Source: Salinibacter ruber DSM 13855 (GTDB lineage: Bacteria > Bacteroidota > Rhodothermia > Rhodothermales > Salinibacteraceae). Taken from it: a DNA stretch of 64,000 nucleotides. Shown piece after piece: positions 25,874 through 33,866 of this stretch. Both the position numbers and the translations under genes were made by a program. Under the pieces are notes generated by a model. The model worked only from the letters and a program-made list of their open reading frames with translations, searched no databases and had not been told where the DNA came from. How positions within the stretch are numbered: position 1 is the stretch's first letter; every line of letters begins with the position of its first letter. The stretch covers positions 434,001 to 498,000 of the forward strand of contig NC_007677.1 in NCBI RefSeq assembly GCF_000013045.1, given 5' to 3'.

Positions 25874-26908
25874 CTACTGCTGGTTCGAGGGAGGGGGCTC
25901 TTCGCGGCCGCGGAGGAACATGCTGGGGTTGCGCTCCAGGGACTGCACGAGCACCCGCAGGGCCTCCGTGGCCTCCGAGAGGTTCGAGAGGGCCTCGTTC
26001 ATCTGGTAGCCGATGCCGGAATTGGGGGAGAGGGTCTGATCCACCTCGTCCATCGTGCGGCGCATCCGTTTTAGGGTCGCGCGGAGCTGCCGGCTCGTCT
26101 TTTCGAGCTCGTCGGCCGTCGGCTCCACGCCCCGATCGAGCCGCTGGATCAGGGCCTGTGCGTCCTTGATGGTGGCCCGCAGCCGCTCGGTGGCCTTTGG
26201 CATGTCCTGCAACGCGGTGCGCACCTCCTTGGACTCCACCACCTTCCGCACCGACTCGATGGTCGACAGGGCCGAGCGGTTGATCGCCTCGGCGTCGAGC
26301 GCCTCCAGCTTGTCGTTGGCGTTCACGAGGAAGGTGACGAGGTTCTCGTTGATCTGCGTCACGTCGAACTGGCGCAGGTTTGTCACCAGGCCGGACGCGC
26401 CCTCGCCGAGCTTGGCCAGGGGGGAGAGCTCGGTCGGAATGGAGAGACGGGACGGCGGGCCCTGGGCGTAGACGGCCGAGTCCGGGTCGGAGATGTACGT
26501 GAGCTCGACGTACAGCTTGCCGGTGACGATGCTTTCGAGCTGCAGCTGCGCCCGCAGCCCATCCTCGATCTGGTCGCGGAGCAGGGTCGGGTCGTCGAGG
26601 TTGAGGCGCGCCCCGGTGGTGTCCGTCACGGGATCGAGGTTGATTGCGTACTGCACCGGCACCTGAAACGTCTCGTTTTCGAGGTCGACGCGCAGGTTGA
26701 TGTCCGTCACCTCGCCGATGGGCACGCCCTTGAACTTGACCGGGGCGCCCACGTCGAGCCCGTTGACCGACTCGTCGAAGTAGCTGATGAACGTCGTTCG
26801 CTGCTCGAAAAACTGCCCGGAGCCGAAGGCCCCCACCCCCACGACGCCCAGCGCCAGGGCGCCGACGACGAAGAGGCCGATAAGGGTTGGGCTGACACGT
26901 TGGCTCAT
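25874..26908 (-). CDS. mlaD: MlaD/MCE family lipid-binding protein
   Basis: 344 residues: an N-terminal membrane anchor (residues 8-30), then one MCE domain (about 38-120, starting ISYFDESVNGLDVGAPVKFKGVPIGEV, the conserved MCE strand pair), followed by a long helical region to about residue 320. MCE proteins form hexameric rings that pass phospholipids between the inner and outer membranes. The helical extension is longer than in E. coli MlaD (about 183 residues) and resembles needle-type MCE proteins of plants, actinobacteria and many Bacteroidota. It lies 33 bases after the ATPase gene and just before the auxiliary lipoprotein gene. Confidence 0.9.
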   Translation of the reverse strand: MSQRVSPTLIGLFVVGALALGVVGVGAFGSGQFFEQRTTFISYFDESVNGLDVGAPVKFKGVPIGEVTDINLRVDLENETFQVPVQYAINLDPVTDTTGARLNLDDPTLLRDQIEDGLRAQLQLESIVTGKLYVELTYISDPDSAVYAQGPPSRLSIPTELSPLAKLGEGASGLVTNLRQFDVTQINENLVTFLVNANDKLEALDAEAINRSALSTIESVRKVVESKEVRTALQDMPKATERLRATIKDAQALIQRLDRGVEPTADELEKTSRQLRATLKRMRRTMDEVDQTLSPNSGIGYQMNEALSNLSEATEALRVLVQSLERNPSMFLRGREEPPPSNQQ

Positions 26909-26941
26909 AGATTGGGGGGGCGAGCGGGCGGGGGCCCGGTG

Positions 26942-27709
26942 CTATTCGTTGTCGAGAGACCGAGTCAAAAACTGGTACACGCGCTCGTTGGGTGGGTTGC
27001 TTCGCAGGTCCTCAGGGGGGCCGAGGGCCGTCATCGTCTTGGTGTCGATGTCGAGGTAGAGCGCGCGGTCGGCGATGGTAAAGATGCTTTCCAGGTCGTG
27101 GCTCACCACCACGACGGTCGTGTCGAGGCTGTCGCGCAGTTGTAGGATGAGGTCGTCGAGGCGCCGGGCGCTGATCGGGTCGAGGCCGGAGGTCGGCTCG
27201 TCGAAGAACAGCAGGTCGGGATCGAGGGCGACGGCCCGGGCGAGGGCGGCCCGCTTCCGCATGCCCCCACTGATTTCGTGGGGACGGAAGTCCTCGAAGC
27301 CCCGCAGGCCGACGAGGGCGAGCTTGAGCGACACGATCCGGTCAATGTCCGGGGCCGCGAGGGCCGTGTGTTCTTCGAGGGGCAGGGCCACGTTCTCGGC
27401 GAGCGTCATGGTGCTCCAGAGCGCGTCCGCCTGGTAGAGGATGCCCACCTCGCGGAGCATTGCGGCGCGTTCGTCCGCGCTCATCGCCCACAGGTCGCGC
27501 CCGCCGATCCGAATTGTGCCCGCGGACGGGTGCATCTGGCCGAACAGGTGCTTGAGCAGGGTGCTCTTGCCCGACCCGCTCCCGCCCATGATGGCAAAAA
27601 TCTCGCCCGATTCCACGTCAAACGTGAGGTCCTCCATCACCACGAAGGACCCGAAGGCGAGCACGAGATCCTCGGCCGAAATGGCAGGGGCGGATTCGGG
27701 GGGGGACAT
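26942..27709 (-). CDS. mlaF: MCE-associated ABC transporter ATPase
   Basis: 255 residues with all ABC motifs: Walker A GGSGSGKSTLLKHL, Q loop GILYQADALW, signature ISGGMRKRAALARA, Walker B LLFFDEPTSGLDPIS and switch histidine VVVSHD. Signature ISGGM.KR and the GLDPI segment are characteristic of the MlaF/Mkl group that energises MCE lipid transport. Stop and start positions place it between permease and MCE genes in one operon. Confidence 0.92.
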   Translation of the reverse strand: MSPPESAPAISAEDLVLAFGSFVVMEDLTFDVESGEIFAIMGGSGSGKSTLLKHLFGQMHPSAGTIRIGGRDLWAMSADERAAMLREVGILYQADALWSTMTLAENVALPLEEHTALAAPDIDRIVSLKLALVGLRGFEDFRPHEISGGMRKRAALARAVALDPDLLFFDEPTSGLDPISARRLDDLILQLRDSLDTTVVVVSHDLESIFTIADRALYLDIDTKTMTALGPPEDLRSNPPNERVYQFLTRSLDNE

Positions 27710-27904
27710 GGGCGAGAAACCGGGATGTCGAGCGGTACGGGAGGACGATCCGGAATGATGCGTGGCTCACGGTGCGGGACGCGTGATTCGGGGCAATTCA
27801 AAATCGGAGCCCTGCCTCACCCCTCACGGTCCACGGAGCACCATCCCACAATCTACGCCAAGCGGTCGAGGCGCATGACGCGCTGCGGATCCTACGGGCC
27901 GTCC

Positions 27905-29020
27905 CTACACCTGAAGCACGGCCGCGGCCCAGTCGATGATGGCGTTGGCGAAGACAATGAGGAGGATGCCGGTGACGACGGCGGATGTCGTGGCCTGGCC
28001 CACCGCCGAGGCGTCGTCGCCGGCCTGTAGCCCCCGCATGCACCCGGCGAGGCCGATGATGCCGCCGTACACGACGGCCTTGAAGATCCCCACGAGGGCG
28101 TCGGACAGCACGACCGGCTCCAGGAGGCCCGTGAGAAACTGCGTGGTCGTGAGGTCCAGCATGGTCACGGCCACCCCCATGCCGCCGACGATGCCCAGCG
28201 CGTCCGCGTAGAGTGTGAGCATGGGCAGCGCCAGCACGACCGCCAGGATGCGGGGCGTCACCAGAAAGTCGATCGGCGAGATGCCGAACGTCTCCAGCGC
28301 GTCGATCTCCTCGTTCACCTGCATGCTCCCGAGCTCGGCGGCGAACGCGGCCCCGGTGCGGCCCGTCATGATGATGGCGGTCATGAGGGCCCCCAACTCC
28401 CGCAGCATGCCGTAGCTGACGAGGTAGGAGACGAAGTAGTCCGCCCCGAACCGCTGGAGCACCACGGCCCCCAGAAACGCGACGATAAGGCCCACGAGGA
28501 GGCTGATGACCGTGACGATGGGCAGGGCCGAGGCGGTGCTTTCTTGCAGGGCCACCCCGAACGTGCGCCAGCGCATCCGCCCCCGTCCGGTGAGGATGGC
28601 GCCCACGCTGCGGACGGCCTGCCCCAGGAAGGTAACCAGTGCGTGCGCCTCGTCGTACGCCGCCAGGCCCCAGTGGCCGAGGCGGGCGAGCAGAGCCGTG
28701 TCCGCCGCCTCCGGCGTCGTGTCCGCCTCCGGCACGGCCTGCGAGAGCGCGACGAGCCGCTCTAGGGACGTGGGGAGCGTGTCGATCCGCACGTCCAGGT
28801 CGTGGGCCCGGCCGTACTCGGCGGCCTCAAAGAGAAAGGTGACGAGGCTGCTGTCCCAGTCGCCCAGCCCGGAGGTGTCGAAGGCGACCGCCGCCACGGG
28901 GCTCGACGGGGCGGCGTTTACCATCACGGCCCGTGCGTCGGGCAGCGGCCGGTCAAGGGTCCAATCACCCACGGGCGCAAGGACCAGCGTGTCGTCGGTA
29001 TGATGGGTCTCGACCTGCAT
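27905..29020 (-). CDS. mlaE: MlaE-type permease with N-terminal STAS domain
   Basis: 371 residues. Residues 1-110 form a STAS-like domain (FDTSGLGDWDSSLVTFLFEA matches the STAS core), fused to a MlaE permease (about 120-371) with TGRTGAAFAAELGSMQVNEEIDALETFGISP and LVTPRILAVVLALPMLT, the conserved EQ-loop-like region of the family. In E. coli the STAS partner is the separate protein MlaB; here permease and STAS are one chain, an arrangement known in many non-enterobacterial Mla systems. It is the first gene of the minus-strand operon; 195 bases separate it from the ATPase gene, longer than the other gaps. Confidence 0.92.
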   Translation of the reverse strand: MQVETHHTDDTLVLAPVGDWTLDRPLPDARAVMVNAAPSSPVAAVAFDTSGLGDWDSSLVTFLFEAAEYGRAHDLDVRIDTLPTSLERLVALSQAVPEADTTPEAADTALLARLGHWGLAAYDEAHALVTFLGQAVRSVGAILTGRGRMRWRTFGVALQESTASALPIVTVISLLVGLIVAFLGAVVLQRFGADYFVSYLVSYGMLRELGALMTAIIMTGRTGAAFAAELGSMQVNEEIDALETFGISPIDFLVTPRILAVVLALPMLTLYADALGIVGGMGVAVTMLDLTTTQFLTGLLEPVVLSDALVGIFKAVVYGGIIGLAGCMRGLQAGDDASAVGQATTSAVVTGILLIVFANAIIDWAAAVLQV

Positions 29021-29512
29021 CGCGGCAGATCCGGGTCACGAGGAAGGAAAGAGCACCGAGCACCTCCAAAATGTCGGTCGCGGGGCATGAAGGCAACCCG
29101 CCTGCCTTCTGGCGGTCGCTCCGAGACGCTACCAGCCAAGGCACGCCCCATGCTCCCTGGACCACGGGGACCACGCGCGACGCGTTCTGCGCCCCGTCGT
29201 GTCGCGTTCGGCTTCCTGTGGCCCCTGTGGCTGTCGCCGCGGCCTGGGGCGCCCCCCAGTGCCTCCGCCTGCCCCCTGGGTGCCCCTTCACGAAGGGCAA
29301 GCGGGGCCCTTTCCACGGATCATTGGCGTGTCCCTCGCTTTATACCAAGTGCACACTTGTGAAGAGGGCGTATCCCTCGGGCCGTTTGGGCGTGCGCCCC
29401 TCGTTTGACTGGAAGCAGGCCCCGTAGGATGCACGTGATGCATCGGAGGGCCAGGGCCTGTCCGAGGGCCTGGCCCCCGACCCCGCCTTTGTGCCACGAG
29501 ACCCGCCGCGCC
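29021..29512. other. Divergent intergenic region between mlaE and a hypothetical gene
   Basis: A 492-base gap between divergent genes, so it should hold both promoters. At 29346-29359 there is an operator-like inverted repeat CAAGTG-CA-CACTTG just after a TTTATA. A second one, GATGCA-CGTGA-TGCATC, is at 29428-29444. Neither matches a regulator I can name. No gene was supported here. Confidence 0.4.
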
Positions 29513-29926
29513 ATGCCCGATGCCCACTCGCGTTCTGCGGATGAGGGCGCGCCCGCGACTCAGATTGCCGACGTCACCTGCCGCAGCCTTGCGTCGGCCC
29601 TGGCCCAGCGGTGTGCCGATCTGCACGGCATGGACGTGGAGGTCGCCCGGACCGATCCGGGGCCGCCGGTGAAGATCCAGGTGCGGTGTGGGGACCGGTT
29701 CGAGGTGGGGCTTCGGGTCGCGGTGGAGCATGTGGGCGGCAACGTGTACGACGTGTTCTGCACGATCGAAGAGGGAGCATCGTGCCGGCTCACCTACAGC
29801 CGCCCGGAGGGCGCAGGCGCCCCCCTTCCGCTGTGTCCCCGTCTGGGACGGCGGTTCTCGGCGTTCGTCTTGGAGGAATTGGAGCGGCGGCTCGGGCGCT
29901 GGCACCTCCGCGGAGAAGAGGACTAG
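29513..29926 (+). CDS. Small hypothetical protein
   Basis: 137 residues from the ATG at 29513. I do not recognise a family. It is soluble, has three cysteines (TCRSLA, VRCGDR and FCTIEE), and reads as an alpha/beta domain: a helix ITDVT..SLASALAQRCADLHGMDVEVAR, strands VKIQVRCGDRFEVGLRVAV and VYDVFCTIEEGASCRLTYSR, and a closing amphipathic helix RRFSAFVLEELERRLGRWHL. Codon use is like the neighbours. Evidence that it is real is the consistent secondary-structure pattern and third-position GC; function unknown. Confidence 0.5.
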   Translation: MPDAHSRSADEGAPATQIADVTCRSLASALAQRCADLHGMDVEVARTDPGPPVKIQVRCGDRFEVGLRVAVEHVGGNVYDVFCTIEEGASCRLTYSRPEGAGAPLPLCPRLGRRFSAFVLEELERRLGRWHLRGEED

Positions 29927-30217
29927 TGGGCGACGGTGGGCTCTCGTGGAGGGGAAGCGGAGACCAGTGTGGGGAGGCGGAGGGGGACGTGATCGCGTTC
30001 GACGCCCGGTTGTGCAGCACGACCTGGATGCCGCCCCTGTCGGTCTGCGCCGGGTGCTCGCGTCTGTGTCGGGACGGACGGCCCCCTCTTCGGCTCGGGG
30101 GGATGAGGAACCATGTCCGCAACCTGGTCGGCCCGGTTGCGGGCGTCCGGCTGAAGGGGCCTCGCCCCGGCCCCAGCGTTGGTCGGCTCAGAGCCGCCTC
30201 GAAGGGGGAGGCTACCG

Positions 30218-30910
30218 CTACCGGCCGCCGCTGCCCTCCGTCTGCGCCTGCACGCGCTCCCGGTACTCCTCGTTGGCGTAGATGGCAACCTCGACGCGCC
30301 GGTTTTGCTGACGGCCCTCCTCCGTCTCGTTGGAGGCGACGGGCTCGGTCTCGCCCCGTCCCACAGACGTCAGGCGGCTCGGATCGACGCCGCGGTCCAC
30401 GAGGTGCCGTGTAGCCGACTCCGCGCGTCGGTCCGATAGCTTCTGGTTGTATTCTTCGGAGCCCTGGGCGTCCGTGTGGCCCACGACGAGAATCTTGGTG
30501 TCCTCGAACCCCTGCATGCTTTCCGCGAACTCGGTCAGGTTCTGGCGGGCCTCGGCGCGGAGGGTGGAGGAGTCGAAGTCAAACAGAATGCCGCTGTCGA
30601 AGGTCACCTTGATGCCCTCCCCGACCCGCTCCACGTCGGCGTTGTCGAGTTCCTCGTCGAGCTCCTCGGCCTTGGTGTCCATGCGGTTGCCGATAAGGGC
30701 CCCGGCCGCGCCGCCCACGGCCGCGCCGATGATGGCGCCCTCGGCGGTGCCCCCGGCGGCCTTGCCCACGGCCGCGCCGCCGGCCGCGCCGGCGCCGGTT
30801 CCGATGATGGCTCCTTTCTCCGTATTGCTCAGTGACGAGCACCCGCCCAGCAGGAGGGCCGTGACGAGGAGAACCAGGGGCGTGGAATGACGAACAGACG
30901 ACATGGACAT
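30218..30910 (-). CDS. OmpA family lipoprotein with glycine-zipper domain
   Basis: 230 residues. Lipoprotein signal with lipobox LLGGC, then a glycine zipper (GAIIGTGAGAAGGAAVGKAAG and a second GAIIGAAVGGAAGALIG), then an OmpA C-terminal peptidoglycan-binding domain (about 100-215) with FDFDSSTLRAEARQNLTEFA, VVGHTDAQGSEEYNQKLSDRRA and RVEVAIYANEE. This architecture (like YiaD/Pal-like proteins) anchors the outer membrane to the cell wall. The start ATG at 30910, or the in-frame ATG at 30904, gives the signal peptide; longer open frame upstream has no homology. Confidence 0.9.
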   Translation of the reverse strand: MSMSSVRHSTPLVLLVTALLLGGCSSLSNTEKGAIIGTGAGAAGGAAVGKAAGGTAEGAIIGAAVGGAAGALIGNRMDTKAEELDEELDNADVERVGEGIKVTFDSGILFDFDSSTLRAEARQNLTEFAESMQGFEDTKILVVGHTDAQGSEEYNQKLSDRRAESATRHLVDRGVDPSRLTSVGRGETEPVASNETEEGRQQNRRVEVAIYANEEYRERVQAQTEGSGGR

Positions 30911-31044
30911 GTAGAACGAGAAGGGAAAGCGAGAGAGAAGGTGTAGAGGGAAGTCTAGTCGGTGCCCCGTTCCCAACGACGGTCCGGACGCGAAGTTGCC
31001 GCCGGGTTCCGCCGGCGGTTGTGGGACCGCGGCCGGGCCGTCCC

Positions 31045-32028
31045 CTACGCCTCTTGGGGATACGCGACGCCCCATTCCGCGCGGAGGGCGTCCATCGTCC
31101 GCAGGAGGGCGTGGCTCTCGTTGAGGGGCATCACGGGGCTCTCCGTGCGCCCCTCACGGAGGCAGGCCATAACGTGGGCGGCCTCAAACTGGTAGCCGTT
31201 CCCCTCGTACGGGCGGGCCCAGGACGCCGTCGCGCCGTCGCTCCGGGTGAGCTCAAACGGGGCCCCCTTCCACCAGGCCCGCGTGCCCCGCAGGCGTCCC
31301 TCCGGGCCGGCAAGCACGCAGGTCCGTCCGGCGTCGGCCCCCAGTGAGGCGTGCCACATCGCCTGCGTCCCGTCGTCGTAGCGGAAGACGGCCGCGCATT
31401 GCGCGTCGACGCCGGTGTCGGCGAGGACGGCCGAGGAGGTGACCGTGTCCGGCGCGCCGAACAGGTCGAAGGCAAACGCCACGGGGTACACGCCAAGATC
31501 CAAGAGGGCCCCGCCGCCGAGGGCAGGGTCGAAGAGTCGGTGGGTCGGGTCGACGGGCTGCGTCACGCCGATGTCGGCCCGGAGCAGGTGCACGTCGCCG
31601 AGGACGCGTTCTTCGTGCACGAGGCGGTGGACGTCGTCCATGACAGGGAGGAAGCGGGTCCACATCGCCTCCATCAAAAACTGGTCGTGCCGCCGGGCGG
31701 TGTCGATGAGCCGTTCGGCCTGCGCGGCGTTCAGGGCGAGGGGTTTCTCGCAGAGGACGGCGTGCCCGGCCTCCAGCGCCAGGGTGGCGTGTTCGAGGTG
31801 GGCCGAGTGTGGAGTCGCCACGTGAACGACATCGAGGGCAGGGTCGGCCACGAGGGCCTCGTAGGACCCGTGCCGGTGCGGAACGTCGAACGTGTCCCCG
31901 AACGTGTCGGCCCGGGCCTGCGCCCGAGAGCCCACGGCGGTTAGCTCTGCGTTGGGAAGGCGTCGTAGATCCTCGGCGACGAGGTGGGCGATGTTGCCGG
32001 TGCCCAGGATGCCCCAGTTTACGGCCAT
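31045..32028 (-). CDS. Gfo/Idh/MocA family oxidoreductase
   Basis: 327 residues. N-terminal Rossmann domain starts with WGILGTGNIAHLVAEDL, contains DVVHVATPHSAHLEHATLALEAG and the catalytic-lysine motif LCEKPLALN. The C-terminal alpha/beta substrate domain has GGGALLDLGVYPVAFAFDLFG. These NAD(P)-dependent enzymes oxidise or reduce sugars, inositols and related compounds; trans-dihydrodiol dehydrogenase-like members have the same LGVYP segment. The start at 32028 is the ATG directly before the Rossmann strand. The actual substrate is unknown. Confidence 0.9.
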   Translation of the reverse strand: MAVNWGILGTGNIAHLVAEDLRRLPNAELTAVGSRAQARADTFGDTFDVPHRHGSYEALVADPALDVVHVATPHSAHLEHATLALEAGHAVLCEKPLALNAAQAERLIDTARRHDQFLMEAMWTRFLPVMDDVHRLVHEERVLGDVHLLRADIGVTQPVDPTHRLFDPALGGGALLDLGVYPVAFAFDLFGAPDTVTSSAVLADTGVDAQCAAVFRYDDGTQAMWHASLGADAGRTCVLAGPEGRLRGTRAWWKGAPFELTRSDGATASWARPYEGNGYQFEAAHVMACLREGRTESPVMPLNESHALLRTMDALRAEWGVAYPQEA

Positions 32029-32336
32029 GTTGTTGGCTGAAGGTGGTGAGGATTGGACGGTGGGGAATTGGAGGTTGCGTGGCCATCTCCGAGCCGGGAG
32101 GTGCGTCGCATGCGCCAGTGCCCGCGCTGCCCTCTTCCAGTCTCTCGTTCTCCTACGCTCCCCCATGTTCGTCGTGGACGCCGGACCGTGAACGTCGTGT
32201 CGACCTATTTTCGCCGCCCACCGCGAGGGGCCCGTCCGTAATCTCGGGCCGGCGCCTCGCGATGGGAAGGCCGAGTCCGTTGGGCCTTCGCCCCTTTCGC
32301 CCCGGGAGAAGCGAGACAGAGAACGCGAACCTGCCG
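32029..32336. other. Intergenic region without recognised features
   Basis: A 308-base gap upstream of the oxidoreductase gene and downstream of the pncB gene, both on the minus strand. I see no gene, no clear terminator and no operator-like palindrome. Confidence 0.3.
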
Positions 32337-33725
32337 CTACGCGGCTTCGGCGGCCATCGTTTCCGCCAGGGCGTCGCGGGTGTCCGCGACCCGTTTCTCC
32401 AGGGCGTCGCTGAGAACGACGTCGTAGTCCTCCGGGTTGGCGGTGGGAGCGCGGAGGCGAGACGGCAACTCGTCCAGCCGCGCCGCCGCGTGCTCCCGGA
32501 TTGCCGACAGGGGACGCGGGGCCCCGGCCTCGGTCCGCTTCCCGTCGGCCATGACGCGTTCCAGCAGCGGCGCCCCGTTCGTCTGCTCGTCCTCGGTCGC
32601 GATGACGTCCCGGACGGCCGTGCCGTCCTCGTACTGGCGGACGACCTGCTTTCGCCCCGGTAGGTTCGACTTCTCGGGGGCGAGCTTCATGCGGGGCGTC
32701 CCGGCGTACCCGGATAGCTTGTAGGCGGTATCGAGGGCGGGCTGGTCGGCGGACGTGCCCATCCGGGTGCCGACCCCGAAGCCGTCGATGGGGGCGCCGC
32801 GGTCGAGGAGGTCCGCGATCGTGTGCTCGTCGAGCCCCCCGCTGGCGAAGATCATGACGTCGGCAAGGCCGGCCTCGTCGAGCAGGGTACGGGAGGAGCG
32901 GGCCAGCTCCGCAAGGTCGCCCGAGTCGAGCCGGATGCCGCGCACCTGCACCTCGTCGCCTGTCTCGTTCATCAGGTCGATTACCTTGCGCACGCCGTCG
33001 AGCGTGTCGTAGGTGTCGACCAGCAAAATCGTCTCCGGGTAGAGCGCCGAGAAGGCGCGGAAGGCCTCCACTTCCGAGTCGTGCGCCTCGACGTAGCTGT
33101 GGGCCATGGTGCCGGTGACCGGCAGGTCGTAGGCCTGGCCGGCGGCCACGTTGGAGGTGGCGTCGATCCCCGCGACGTACGCCGCGCGGGCGCCCTTCAC
33201 CGCCGCGTCGGTGCCGTGCGTCCGACGCATGCCGAAGTCGGCCACGATCCGGTCCTCTCCATCGAGCTGGGCGGCCTCGACGATCCGGCTCGCCTTCGAG
33301 GCAATCGTCGTCTGGAACGTAATCTGATTCAGGAGAAACGTCTCCGCGAGCTGGGCCTCCCCGATGGGGGCCACAACCTCCACCAGCGGCTCGTCGGGGA
33401 AGACCGGCGTGCCCTCGGGCACGGCGTACACGTCGCCGGTAAACTCGAAGTCGGCCAGCCAGTCGAGGAATGCGGGCTCGAACGGGTCCTGCGTGGCGAG
33501 GTAGTCGAGTGCCGCCTCCGAAAACGAAAGCGTCTCCAAGAATTCCAGCGCCTGCTCAAGCCCACAGGCCACCAGGTAGTGCCGGTCTTTCAGGCGGCGC
33601 ACGAAGAGGTCGAACACCGCCGGCTCGTCCATGTCCTCCCGCCAGTAGGCCTGCAGCATGGTGAGCTGGTAGAGGTCCGTGTACAGCGCGGACGTGTCCG
33701 GGCGGAGCTGATCGTCGAACGGCAT
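32337..33725 (-). CDS. pncB: Nicotinate phosphoribosyltransferase
   Basis: 462 residues. The family signatures are evident: TDLYQLTMLQAYW at the N terminus, FDLFVRRL, the active-site stretch DFGMRRTHG, ATSNVAAGQAYDLPVTGTMAHSYV (with the catalytic histidine neighbourhood), LLVDTYDTL, GIRLDSGDL and GFGVGTRMGTS. It converts nicotinate and PRPP to nicotinate mononucleotide in NAD salvage (Preiss-Handler pathway), in the cytoplasm. The start gives MPFDDQLRPDTSALYTDLY, normal for the family. No NAD gene is adjacent. Confidence 0.96.
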   Translation of the reverse strand: MPFDDQLRPDTSALYTDLYQLTMLQAYWREDMDEPAVFDLFVRRLKDRHYLVACGLEQALEFLETLSFSEAALDYLATQDPFEPAFLDWLADFEFTGDVYAVPEGTPVFPDEPLVEVVAPIGEAQLAETFLLNQITFQTTIASKASRIVEAAQLDGEDRIVADFGMRRTHGTDAAVKGARAAYVAGIDATSNVAAGQAYDLPVTGTMAHSYVEAHDSEVEAFRAFSALYPETILLVDTYDTLDGVRKVIDLMNETGDEVQVRGIRLDSGDLAELARSSRTLLDEAGLADVMIFASGGLDEHTIADLLDRGAPIDGFGVGTRMGTSADQPALDTAYKLSGYAGTPRMKLAPEKSNLPGRKQVVRQYEDGTAVRDVIATEDEQTNGAPLLERVMADGKRTEAGAPRPLSAIREHAAARLDELPSRLRAPTANPEDYDVVLSDALEKRVADTRDALAETMAAEAA

Positions 33726-33866
33726 GGGGGGAACAAAGGGGGATTGCGCGAGGGAGGGAAGGCGTTGGGAGTTGAGCGTTTAGGGGGAAGGGGTGGGGGG
33801 CTGGCTCCACGGAATGCTCGATTGTCCCCACAGAACCCTCAACGCAAAACCCCACCCCTCAACACC

